Source: Prostheceraeus crozeri
Lineage: Eukaryota > Platyhelminthes > Polycladida > Euryleptidae
Direction: 5' to 3'
Assembly: GCA_907163375.1 (NCBI GenBank)
Contig: CAJQUW010012941.1
Span: 1-64,000 of the forward strand
DNA: 64,000 nt
Part shown: piece after piece, positions 33,706 through 43,943 of the stretch
Numbering within the stretch: position 1 is the first letter of the stretch
How the letters are laid out: each line of letters opens with the position of its first letter
Program-made: the position numbers and the translations under genes
The notes under the pieces: model-generated
Told to the model about the DNA's origin: nothing
Seen by the model: only the letters and a program-made list of their open reading frames with translations
Databases searched by the model: none

Positions 33706-35854
33706 TTTTCGAAAGTCGTATTTCGAAAATTCATGCCAAGAAGTTGAGTAGTTTAAAAAATCAGCAAACCCCTACTAAAACTGAATCGACGAAGAATGTG
33801 ACTTATATAGTCAATGTTTCTTCCTATAGGCTGTCGAAGGAAGAAGAAGAACTTCTTTCTCTTGGGATATCGATGTCCCTGCCCCAACAAAAATTCAACA
33901 TGAATATTCAGAAAGCGGAGGCTGAAGGTCTTATTCATAGAATCAAAAGGCATGTTCCCGTTGATGATGATTTCATCTGTAAATTCAGAGGCATTTTCAA
34001 AAATTACTTCTCGAAACAAACGTTTTCGATGAAATGGTCTAAACATTTCAAATCTCTACGTAAGCTAGTTCAAAATAAAACGATTGTTGTCTGTCGCTTT
34101 GACAAAGGCAATGCGTTTTCATTGAAGATCGCTCTTCTTACGTCGAAAAGATTGATAGAATTTTAGAAGACAATTCCAAATTCAAACCCTACAAGTATGA
34201 TAAACGTTCGAAAAAAGATCCCTTCATTCTTGAAGAGGACAGATTTAATCGTAAGCTCCAAAGTTTGAAGTCAAAGAAGCTTTTAAACAATGATATCATT
34301 GATAAAATCAAATCTGTTGGTTCTCGACCCGCGAGGTTGTACGGACTCCCGAAAGTCCACAAAAATATCAACAATCCTCCGTATCGTCCCATTCTAAATA
34401 TGAGAAATTCTTATCTCTCCAATTTGTCGGGTTGGTTGGATAATTTGCTGAAGCCCTTCATCCCTAGGCAATATAGTGTTACTGATACTTTTCAGTTTGT
34501 TGAAAAGTTAAAGCATCTCAATATTCCGGATTTGAAAAATTGCAAATTAGTTAGCTTTGATGTATCGAATCTCTTTACGTCGAATCCTGTCAACAAGACG
34601 ATTGATCACATTTTGTCGTTAATTGATTTTGAGCACTGTTCTGTGTCCAAACCAGCTTTGAAAAGTTTATTAGAAATAGCATGTACTAACATTTTATTCT
34701 CTTTTAATGAGAAACTGTTTTACCAAATTGATGGCATGCCAATGGGCTCGAAGCTGGCTCCCACCATGGCTGCGTTTGCCATGAATCTTGTAGAAAGCCG
34801 TTTTTCAGAACTTACTCATCTTCCCCTTTTCTACACTAGATATGTAAATGACTGCTTTGCAATCTTTCGCACTGAAAAGGATTGTAAGCATTTTTTCGAG
34901 TTCCTCAATTCGTTGAGGAAAATTTAAAATTTACGATGGAATTAGGCCAGAATGAGAGTCTCATATTTCTTGACACTGTTGTCAGCATTCTTGATGGTGC
35001 ATTTGATATTGGCCATCACATTAAAGAAACCAATACAGGTATCTACATACCTGCCTCTTCATGTTCTCCCTCTACTTATAAAATCGCTGCTATGCGTTCC
35101 CTATTTTCGAGAGCATACAGAATTTGCTCCAATAGAGAGAATTTCAGAATAGCGTGTGAACGCATCAAATCAATGTTTCTGAAAAACGGCTATGATTCGC
35201 AATTTATAGACAAAATAAAAAGAAATGTGGTAACCAAGTTTGAAAATTCGCAAAATGCCTCAACCACTACTGAAGTGGATAAGGTGTACTGGTCCATCCC
35301 TTTCATAGATAGCAAACATTAGCAACTTAAAAGACGCATAAACGAGTTGAATGAGAAATTGCAGAATATGAAAATTTACTTGGCTTTCAAAACCAATAAA
35401 GTTTTGAACCATTTCAATAACAAAGATCGCATTTCGTTTGGCTTGAAATCGAATGTTACATATTTGTATACTTGTGATCGCTGTCCAATGCGATACATTG
35501 GTGCAACCAAGCGCCACTTAGCCACTTGAATCAGCGAGCATTTGAAAGCCTATCCCGTAGCCACTGAAATCTCTTTACATGAGCACCATCCTAAAGCTGA
35601 AAATTTCTCTATTATCGGTGCATCAGCCTATCCTCTTATCTTGGAGTCTATTCTTCTGAAAGAAAATATCGATATGCTATCTAATGAAAGGAATGGCTCA
35701 GTGCCCTTGCACTTGAATTTGTGATTTTCATGACGTCATTTTTCGCCTGTACATAGCATCAGAGTTTTACACGTCATATTTGATGGATATTGGTTCTTGC
35801 ATTTTACGCTGATCTGTATATAAACTTACTTCTGTTGTGTTATCGGATTCCTGT

Positions 35855-35900
35855 ACCGCTGAAGATGGAATGATCATTACATTCCGAAACATGTTCGGTT
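35855..35900 (+). ncRNA. Hammerhead-like ribozyme motif of the PLE end
   Basis: Order: ACCG, CTGAAGA (the CUGANGA box), hairpin GGAATG..CATTCC, then GAAACATGTT and CGGT. ACCG and CGGT can pair as stem I, GGAATG/CATTCC as stem II, and AACATGTT is self-complementary, as in minimal hammerheads that work as dimers. Hammerheads in PLE ends are established. This one is called from motif layout only. Confidence 0.6.
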
Positions 35901-35956
35901 GATAGAAACATAGTTGTTTTTCTTTCAAAATATGTTCAAATTGGGCACGTTATGTC

Positions 35957-35957
<1 letters not shown>

Positions 35958-36006
<49 letters not shown>
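35958..36006. repeat. TA microsatellite
   Basis: About 49 bp of TA between the PLE ending at 35928 and the oppositely oriented PLE beginning at about 36010. Confidence 0.95.
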
Positions 36007-36009
<3 letters not shown>

Positions 36010-37810
36010 AATGATTAACCCAAATCAAGGGAATAGCTAGTAGACTAGTAAACCGGTCGGGCTGTTTAATTCAATATTTCCTGGCAGATGGCAGATTCGA
36101 GTGTTTTTTATTTTTATAATTATTATTTGCCATGTTCGAAGCATTTATTATTTATCCCCGACCGGTTTCACTTCATTCTCAGAAGCTTGTCAAGGGAATG
36201 ATTTATTAATTAAATCTATGTATATACATAAAATTCAAACTGAAATAGCATTCAGCGCAGGTTTCAGCAACTCAATGATACGGCGTTCCATAGCTTCCCT
36301 ATCAACCTTGGTTTTCGACGGTGACCTCTAATAGAGAGGAGGAGCCTCAAATTTCTTTGATAATGAACTCCCACAAGAAGCTATATGCTTGCTCATGCCT
36401 AAGATCCTATACTCTGGACGAAACATTTGCTGCCTATGTATTGTGAGCCTGTTCCTGAAAATATCTCCGGTCTGACCTATATAGAATTCTTGGCAACCTA
36501 GGCACCTAATAAAATAAATAACATTCTTCGAAGTACAACTGAATATTACGCTTTACCTCAAAGTTTCTTTCGCAGTTACCAACCTTAAATTGGATGGTTT
36601 TTCCCGTTACTAAGATATCACAGCAACCGCACCTAGGTTCTTCACACCTAGTAATCCCAGTTATAGTCCTTCTATTGTTATTACTCAAGATATTCAGGAG
36701 GGACCTAGGTTGCCTGAAAGACCAAACCATTCTAGTCTGCTTAAAGGGTTCCATTAATCTAAGACTGTTATAGGCTGGAGCGACCACCTTCGAATATAGA
36801 TTTGGATTTCTCTTATTAAAGGTGCATACAAAAGGAATAACGTCATCATGGATAGCAGACGTGTTTCTGTCACTAGGTCTGGCATTAAGTACGTTTTTGG
36901 CACGTTCAAGTTGGCGATCGATTAGTGATTGCAGATAATTTAATCTTATGAGAGCATGCTTCAATTCGCAAAGTTGTTTCTTTTGATGACGTTCATTAGA
37001 GACGATCCTATAAATGCGCGTAGCTAAAGTAAAAGGTATATTTACCAAAACATGTTTAGGATGACCTGAGTTGAAAGGAACATATGTACGACTGTCAGTT
37101 ACTTTACGATGAATATCAGTTTCTAACTTATTATTAGATTTATATAAGTGGACATCTAAGAAATTTATACAATCAGTTTTACATTCTAGGGTAAATTTTA
37201 TATTATTGTTCAATCTATTTAAAATGTTATTGAATTCTGTTATACTGCCATATTTGTTGTTCCATAAAATAAAGCAATCATCCATATAGCGAATCCAATT
37301 ATTCCTTACAAAAGTTGCACTCTCATGATCATAAACATCCTCAACGATTATTTACATTCTTTGTTCAAGGTATGCCATCACAAGTATTGCATATGTAGGG
37401 GCCATTTTTGTACCCATGACAGTACCCGCTATCTGTAAATACGTCTTATCCTCAAACGTGAAGTAGTTTTTTTCTAATATAATTTTGATTGCACCCATGA
37501 AGAAATCCTTTGAGAACCTTGAAGGAATAACGGTATGTCCAATGTCTGATCTCAGCCAAAAGTCAATAGATTCTAAACCCAGTGAATTCGGAATGCTTGT
37601 GTATAAAGATACTACATCAAACGAGACAAAAAGTATATCATCTGTATTATCAAAATTAGAGTTAGAAATTTTATCAATGAAATGGTAGGTATCTCTACAA
37701 TAACTTGGTATATGCGGAAGAAAAGGTTTCATAACTTCATCTATGAAGCAACTCAAATGACTCGTGGGGGCGAAGGAGCTATGGACGAAGGACGCGATGG
37801 CATTAAACAT
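36010..37810 (-). mobile_element. Penelope-like element, 5'-truncated
   Basis: Minus strand. RT from SHLSCFIDEVMKPFLPHIPS, with FVSFDVVSLYTSIPN, LQIAGTVMGTKMAPTYA and MDDCFILWN; then FLDVHLYKSNN, the linker FRQPRSLLNIL with GITRCEEPRCGCCD; then GIY-YIG VIYFIRCLGCQEFYIGQTGD and a final ERRIIELLKPALNAISV near 36235. The RT N-terminus is missing beyond 37810, where a short TA run begins. The frame is open over most of its length and is interrupted in a few places. The tail to about 36010 has CTTCTGAGAATGAAGTGAAA and ACCGGTC, a weaker hammerhead-like layout. Confidence 0.85.
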
Positions 37811-37822
37811 ATATATATATAT

Positions 37823-38325
37823 ATGGCATCTTCGAAATCGATCCGAAATGGCTCGTATCCATTCTACTTGTGAAATTATTCATGATTGGTGATGTTTCAA
37901 GCTATGTTTATTGGTGTCATTCGAAATACGCAAAGAAATCACAGCCGCGTTTAATGGGTTAATGGTATATAGCTTGACAAATACAAGGCAAAAAGAAACG
38001 GCGACATCTTTCATCCTTGTGCCAACTTCACCGGAAGAAGGGTCAAAACTAGAGAAAACGACCTGTTGCATGAGAGGCTTTGTTGGTATAGCTTGATCAT
38101 TTTTAAAATGAAATGTGACACAACGATGAACGTGATTAGTCGGCAGATATATTTAGCAAGTTTAAGGATCCAAACTCGCATAGTGATCTAGAATTTGAGG
38201 TGAAATACTTATTAACTCGAATATTTTTGTGTTTTTGTCAATTGTGCACAGTGGAGAAACTTTTCAGACACGCCAAATACTGTACTTCAAGCAAGGAGAT
38301 GACGAAGAAGAAGAAATTCCTTGGG
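37823..38325 (-). other. 3' flank of LRR-Ig copy 2
   Basis: From about 38100 to the stop codon this matches the 3' flank of copy 3 (54155-54356; shared words include CGGCAGATATAT and TTCAGACACGCCA). It is therefore part of the duplicated unit and probably contains the 3' UTR. 37823-38100 shows nothing recognisable. Confidence 0.55.
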
Positions 38326-39522
38326 TTAATCCACATTTCTATTTTGAAGTACTGCAAATTGAAATGACAGTGTTGGTCCTCTACGACGTTTAAGCATCCA
38401 AACTCCAATACCAAAAGACACAATAATCATCGCTGCTGCTACTCCGATGACGATTGGTATAACATGCGTTGAAGGGCTTTCAATTTGGAGGAATATACTG
38501 GCGGTAGCCTTTCCACCATCATTGACAGCACTACAGTTCCAATCTCCAGCATCAGCGTCCTTTGCATTCAAGATGGTCAGTTGGTATTGGAATCGGGTTC
38601 CTGCTGTTTGAGAGAGAAGGAACCACGTGGAGTCATTTTTGATTCTGACTCCATCCTTCCACCAAGACAGTGCACCAATGGGATCGGAGAAGACATGACA
38701 GACAAGAATGACATTGTCTCCAGCCTTTGCGGTGATGTTTGAGATGTTGACTGTGACTTCTGGAGTGCATTGAAAGTCTTTAGATCTAAGATAGAGAAGT
38801 GGTCTGTTTTTTAGTCGCATTGGAGAAGCGCATACTTCAGGATTCTTTTCATAAATTCTATGTTTCCTTGATAACAAGACATGCAACCCTCGAAGTCGAC
38901 AGTCACAATGCCATGGATTGTTATAGACATAGAAAAACATAACCTTTAGATCCATCTCTTGTGGAAGTGTCGTGAGGTTGTTGTTTGGAAGAAGAAGGGT
39001 TTGTAATTCACTTAATCCAGAGAAGGAATGTTTGTGCAATTTCAAACCTCCAACTGTACTTCCGACGTTTAGACGCCTAAGTTGAGTCAAATACATGAAC
39101 CAATAATTCGGAATTGTTCCAAGGGGATTGTCATCGAGTTTTAGCCACTTCAGAGATGGAATGAAGGCTGATGCATTTAATCTTTTGCCAATCGTCAAGA
39201 GGTTTGACGTGAGAAACAGAAACTCAAGGCTTCTTAGTGGTTTGAAAGCTCCTGAACTAATTGTCCGAATTTCATTGTAACTGAGATCAAGCGTCTCCAG
39301 GCCTGACTTTTCCCAAGTTGTGAATGAGCTGTTTGTTAATTTTGATATTTTGTTGTTACCAAGATGAAGATGGTCCACTCTTCCCCACTGATTCCTTGGT
39401 ACAGCTTTCAAATTTCGGCATTCAACATGACTGTCTATGGGATTTCTTCGACATCCATCCTCTGCACTTGATCCTGAACACACAACAACAAACAGAAAGA
39501 GAATTTCCATCAATTGAGGCAT
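38326..39522 (-). CDS. LRR-Ig transmembrane receptor, copy 2
   Basis: A 398-residue paralogue of copies 1 and 3. Signal peptide (MPQLMEILFLFVVVCSG), LRRNT (C24 region), about six LRRs (HLGNNKISKL, LDLSYNEIRTI, LLLPNNNLTTLP), LRRCT with NPWHCDCRLRGLHVL, an Ig domain almost identical to the other copies (LSWWKDGVRIKNDST, DWNCSAVNDGGKA), a membrane helix, and a tail ending SFQFAVLQNRNVD. The LRRCT and last LRR differ clearly from copies 1 and 3, while the Ig domain and helix barely differ. The frame is open two codons further upstream, but that codon is GTG; the ATG at 39522 matches the start of the other copies. The acceptor (TCTGTCATTTTCAG) lies at 39569-39570. Ligand and function unknown; a recognition or adhesion role is inferred. 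Confidence 0.88.
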   Translation of the reverse strand: MPQLMEILFLFVVVCSGSSAEDGCRRNPIDSHVECRNLKAVPRNQWGRVDHLHLGNNKISKLTNSSFTTWEKSGLETLDLSYNEIRTISSGAFKPLRSLEFLFLTSNLLTIGKRLNASAFIPSLKWLKLDDNPLGTIPNYWFMYLTQLRRLNVGSTVGGLKLHKHSFSGLSELQTLLLPNNNLTTLPQEMDLKVMFFYVYNNPWHCDCRLRGLHVLLSRKHRIYEKNPEVCASPMRLKNRPLLYLRSKDFQCTPEVTVNISNITAKAGDNVILVCHVFSDPIGALSWWKDGVRIKNDSTWFLLSQTAGTRFQYQLTILNAKDADAGDWNCSAVNDGGKATASIFLQIESPSTHVIPIVIGVAAAMIIVSFGIGVWMLKRRRGPTLSFQFAVLQNRNVD

Positions 39523-39904
39523 TTTCACGAGAATTTCAGAGAATCGTCGCCGAAAGTGACGAAATTATCTGAAAATGACAGAAAAGACAAATGTTAATGA
39601 ACAGAAATGAAAATTGGAAGCGTCATTTCTATAAACATTGAAATGTCATTTCATTTTATCATCTTCGGATCTTCATTGTCCTAAAACCTGTCTTTCGGAC
39701 CATGTGCTTTCAAAGAACATGTTTCCGGAAATTCTTGCTTTTGTATATTTTGTTTTCCCTCATATTGACATGCTGCTTATGGAGGGTAATGAATATTGGC
39801 TTTGATGAGATGATGCCTCCTGTCATGTGTGTCCTTCGCTGATATTTAGCTGGATTTGACGGTCACTAACTGTGCGTACATTCATGCAATAATGCTGATG
39901 ACCA

Positions 39905-40954
39905 CATAGAAATTAACAATCCCATAGAAAGTCCTAGAATGGAAATTGCATGAAAATTATGGCACACGCCGGGGGAACTTAGTTGGGGCAAAATGCAAAT
40001 TGTGCGAGCTGGTTTCCAAGTTTTCTGATTGACATTCATATTCATCAAGCCAATTTGTGATCTGGATTGTTGCCCCTTGTCCAAAGATCATGTATACACA
40101 AAAGCAATAATGAATTTACAAAATGCTGCGCCGACAGGATGACAAAGAAGGAAATCCTTTTAAACGTTCTGTACGTTCATCATTTTGAAATATCGCTCCG
40201 ATAATCTATTAATAGTATAATCAGACTTCTTATGCAACTTGTAATGTCGATTTACAGAACATGCATAACTCCAGCTTGAAATCAGAGGCCAATAAATCTT
40301 AGAGTATTCATTTTACTTTAAAAGGTTCCCCTGTTCACTAAATTTGAATAATTTTCAAAATCTCTACATGCATTTGAATATCAGCTTCCAAAATATCACA
40401 TGTGTCATTCAATGATTAATTGAAAAGTTCCAGTGACATTTCATTTATCTGAGAAATGATTGTCGGTAAAGAAACTTTCAATGTGTTTGTTCCAGAAAAG
40501 CGCCAGGTTTCTTAGCCGCTTGAAGAAGAAATTATCCAATAATTAGACTTTCTATCAGTAAATTCTTCAGATGTTCTTACAACCAGCATACCAACTAATT
40601 TCAATTATGACTTTGTGAACCAATTTTTAATGCTCATTCCAATATTGTAAAATTGTCGTCAGTGACTGCTACAAATAGACAGTATATTAATCCATGGAAT
40701 AGTAGGCTATTTCACATGAAACAATGCCGCCATCTCACTAGCAATTCTCATCATGAAAATCCTGTAATTTGCTGTCAACAACTTCCACAGCCAACTTGGC
40801 ATATAGTTTCACTATGATACAATGTTTTAGATCGAATCTGATCTACAAACCATAGATTTTTCCATGTGCCATCATTGCCTATGCATTGTACAATGCATTG
40901 TACATAGGCAAGATATCAAACTTCCATTCTAGTGTACTATTATCTACTTCTATG
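39905..40954 (+). mobile_element. hAT-like non-autonomous element E1 (CATAGAAAT family)
   Basis: Begins CATAGAAATTAACAATC and ends GTAGATA-type sequence ..CTACTTCTATG. The 8 bp GATGACCA stands exactly at both sides (39897-39904 and 40955-40962). In LRR-Ig copy 1 the same place reads GCTGATGACCACGTTAATGC without the insert. Subterminal CCTAGAATGG and TTCCATTCTAG mirror each other. The inner block CCGGGGGAACTTAGTTGGGG is shared with M1, M2 and E2. 1050 bp with no coding frame, so it depends on a transposase from elsewhere. Confidence 0.9.
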
Positions 40955-41027
40955 GATGACCACGTTGACGCACTAGTAAGACGACTTGGGCTTTTACATC
41001 CTTACAAACCTTTCAACCTTACATCCG

Positions 41028-43862
41028 TCCTTCCCCACAACCTCCCGGCCTCTCTCCTCGTACCGCTCACTTCCCACAACCTCCCGGCCCCTCTCATCGC
41101 ACCGCTCACTTCCCACAACCTCTCGGCCCCTCTCCTCGTACCGCTCACTTCCCACAACCTCCCGGCCCATCTCCTCATACCGCTGACTTCCCACAACCTC
41201 CAGGCCCCTCTCATCGCAACGCTCACTTCCCACAACCTCACGGCCTCTCTCATCGCACCGCTCACTTCCCACAACCTCCCGGCCTCTCTCATCGCAACGC
41301 TCACTTCCCACAACCTCCCAGCCTCTCTCCTCGCACCGCTCACTTCCCACAACCTCCCGGCCCCTCTCCTCGCACCGCTCACTTCCCACAACTTCCCGGC
41401 CCCTCTCATCGCACCGCTCACTTCCCACAACCTCCCGGCCTCTCTCCTCGCACCGCTCACTTCCCACAACCTCCCGGCCTCTCTCCTCGTACCGCTCACT
41501 TCCCACAACCTCCCGGCCTCTCTCATCGCACCGCTCACTTCCCACAACCTCCCGGCCTCTCTCATCGCACCGCTCACTTCCCACAACCTCCCGGCCTCTC
41601 TCATCGCACCGCTCACTTCCCACAACCTCCCGTCTCCTCTCATCGCACCGCTCACTTCCCACAACCTCCCGGCCTCTCTCCTCGCACCGCTCACTTCCCA
41701 CAACCTCCCGGCCCATCTCCTCATACCGCTGACTTCCCACAACCTCCCGGCCCCTCTCATCGCACCGCTCACTTCCCACAACCTCCCGGCCTCTCTCCTC
41801 GAACCGCTCACTTCCCACAACCTCCCGGCCCCTCTCCTCGCACCGCTCACTTCCCACAACCTCCCGGCCCCTCTCATCGCACCGCTCACTTCCCACAACC
41901 TCCCGGCCTCTCTCCTCGCACCGCTCACTTCCCACAACCTCCCGGCCCCTCTCATCGCACCGCTCACTTCCCACAACCTCCCGGCCCATCTCCTCATACC
42001 GCTCACTTCCCACAACCTCCCGGCCTCTCTCCTCGAACCGCTCACTTCCCACAACCTCCCGGCCTCTCTCCTCATACCGCTCACTTCCCACAACCTCCCG
42101 GCCCCTCTCCTCGCACCGCTCACTTCCCACAACCTCCCGGCCTCTCTCCTCATACCGCTCACTTCCCACAACCTCCCGGCCTCTCTCCTCATACCGCTCA
42201 CTTCCCACAACCTCCCGGCCCCTCTCCTCATACCGCTCACTTCCCACAACCTCCCGGCCTCTCTCCTCATACCGCTCACTTCCCACAACCTCCCGGCCTC
42301 TCTCCTCGCACCGCTCACTTCCCACAACCTCCCGGCCCCTCTCCTCGCACCGCTCACTTCCCACAACCTCCCGGCCCCTCTCACCGCACCGCTCACTTCC
42401 CACAACCTCACGGCCCCTCTCATCGCACCGCTCACTTCCCACAACCTCCCGGCCTCTCTCCTCGCACCGCTCACTTCCCACAACCTCCCGGCCCCTCTAC
42501 TCATACCGCTCACTTCCCACAACCTCCCGGCCTCTCTCCTCATACCGCTCACTTCCCACAACCTCCCGGCCTCTCTCCTCGCACCGCTCACTTCCCACAA
42601 CCTCCCGGCCTCTCTCCTCATACCGCTCACTTCCCACAACCTCCCGGCCCCTCTCCTCGCACCGCTCACTTCCCACAACCTCCCGGCCTCTCTCCTCATA
42701 CCGCTCACTTCCCACAACCTCCCGGCCTCTCTCCTCATACCGCTCACTTCCCACAACCTCCCGGCCCCTCTCCTCATACCGCTCACTTCCCACAACCTCC
42801 CGGCCTCTCTCCTCATACCGCTCACTTCCCACAACCTCCCGGCCTCTCTCCTCGCACCGCTCACTTCCCACAACCTCCCGGCCCCTCTCATCGCACCGCT
42901 CACTTCCCACAACCTCCCGGCCCCTCTCATCGCACCGCTCACTTCCCACAACCTCCCGGCCCCTCTCATCGCACCGCTCACTTCCCACAACCTCCCGGCC
43001 TCTCTCCTCGCACCGCTCACTTCCCACAACCTCCCGGCCTCTCTCCTTGAACCGCTCACTTCCCACAACCTCCCGGCCTCTCTCCTCGCACCGCTCACTT
43101 CCCACAACCTCCCGGCCCCTCTCATCGCACCGCTCACTTCCCACAACCTCCCGGCCTCTCTCCTCATACCGCTCACTTCCCACAACCTCCCGGCCTCTCT
43201 CCTCGCACCGCTCACTTCCCACAACCTCCCGGCCTCTCTCCTCATACCGCTCACTTCCCACAACCTCCCGGCCTCTCTCCTCATACCGCTCACTTCCCAC
43301 AACCTCCCGGCCCCTCTCCTCATACCGCTCACTTCCCACAACCTCCCGGCCTCTCTCCTCATACCGCTCACTTCCCACAACCTCCCGGCCTCTCTCCTCG
43401 CACCGCTCACTTCCCACAACCTCCCGGCCTCTCTCCTCGCACCGCTCACTTCCCACAACCTCCCGGCCTCTCTCCTCGCACCGCTCACTTCCCACAACCT
43501 CCCGGCCTCTCTCCTCATACCGCTCACTTCCCACAACCTCCCGGCCCCTCTCCTCATACCGCTCACTTCCCACAACCTCCCGGCCTCTCTCCTCATACCG
43601 CTCACTTCCCACAACCTCCCGGCCTCTCTCCTCGCACCGCTCACTTCCCACAACCTCCCGGCCCCTCTCCTCGCACCGCTCACTTCCCACAACCTCCCGG
43701 CCCCTCTCCTTGCACCGCTCACTTCCCACAACCTCCCGGCCTCTCTCCTCGCACCGCTCACTTCCCACAACCTCCCGGCCTCTCTCCTCGCACCGCTCAC
43801 TTCCCACAACCTCCCGGCCTCTCTCCTCGCATCGCTCACTTCCCACAACCTCTCGGACATAC
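41028..43862 (+). repeat. 39-bp minisatellite, about 73 units
   Basis: Units follow the pattern CCTCCCGGCC(T/C)CTCTCCTC + (G/A)(C/T)ACCGCTCACTTCCCACAA with only a few variable positions (T/C, C/A, CGCA/CATA/CGTA/CGAA). Because 39 is a multiple of three and no unit has a stop, several frames stay open on both strands for 450-1000 codons. Variant units recur in the same order in blocks of several units (for example around 42160-42320 and 42700-42860), so the array also grew by larger duplications. No homologue is present in the matching intron of copy 1. Confidence 0.95.
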
Positions 43863-43943
43863 CTCTATCCCACTGCATTTAAGAAATGGAGATATCCAGA
43901 AAACATATCCTGAAAACATAGAAATTATGTAATAACTTGACGG

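Larger units (their letters stand above)
33040..35928 (+). mobile_element. Penelope-like element with inverted 5' arm, nearly whole
   Basis: The plus-strand body carries the RT then the GIY-YIG endonuclease. RT blocks: ARLYGLPKVHKN, LVSFDVSNLFTSNPVNKT, IDGMPMGSKLAPTMAAF and TRYVNDCFAIF (YVND, where most PLEs have Y.DD). Endonuclease: NVTYLYTCDRCPMRYIGATK, EHLKAYP and a final NERNGSVPLHLNL. The reading is interrupted in a few places. The first 665 bp (33040-33705) is an inverted copy of the last 665 bp (35265-35928), almost identical. Partial inverted copies at the front are a known outcome of PLE insertion. TA runs sit on both outer borders. High arm identity suggests a recent insertion. Confidence 0.85.

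Noticed and set aside
36140-36185. Hammerhead in the tail of the 36.0-37.8 kb PLE
   Set aside because: CTTCTGAGAATGAAG pairs with itself across the conserved box, so a standard stem II cannot form. Noted only as a weaker relative of the other motifs.
38326-39528. Start of LRR-Ig copy 2 at 39528
   Set aside because: The codon there is GTG. The ATG at 39522 aligns with the starts of the two paralogues and keeps the signal peptide.
41028-43862. CRISPR-like array
   Set aside because: There are no unique spacers between repeats, units are contiguous, and the DNA is clearly eukaryotic. It is a minisatellite.
40886-43882. 998-codon plus-strand frame and 450-958-codon minus frames over the minisatellite
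   Set aside because: They arise because the 39-bp unit has no stop in these frames. Several frames are open on both strands and the ends are supplied by unrelated flanking DNA, including E1. No single frame stands out.
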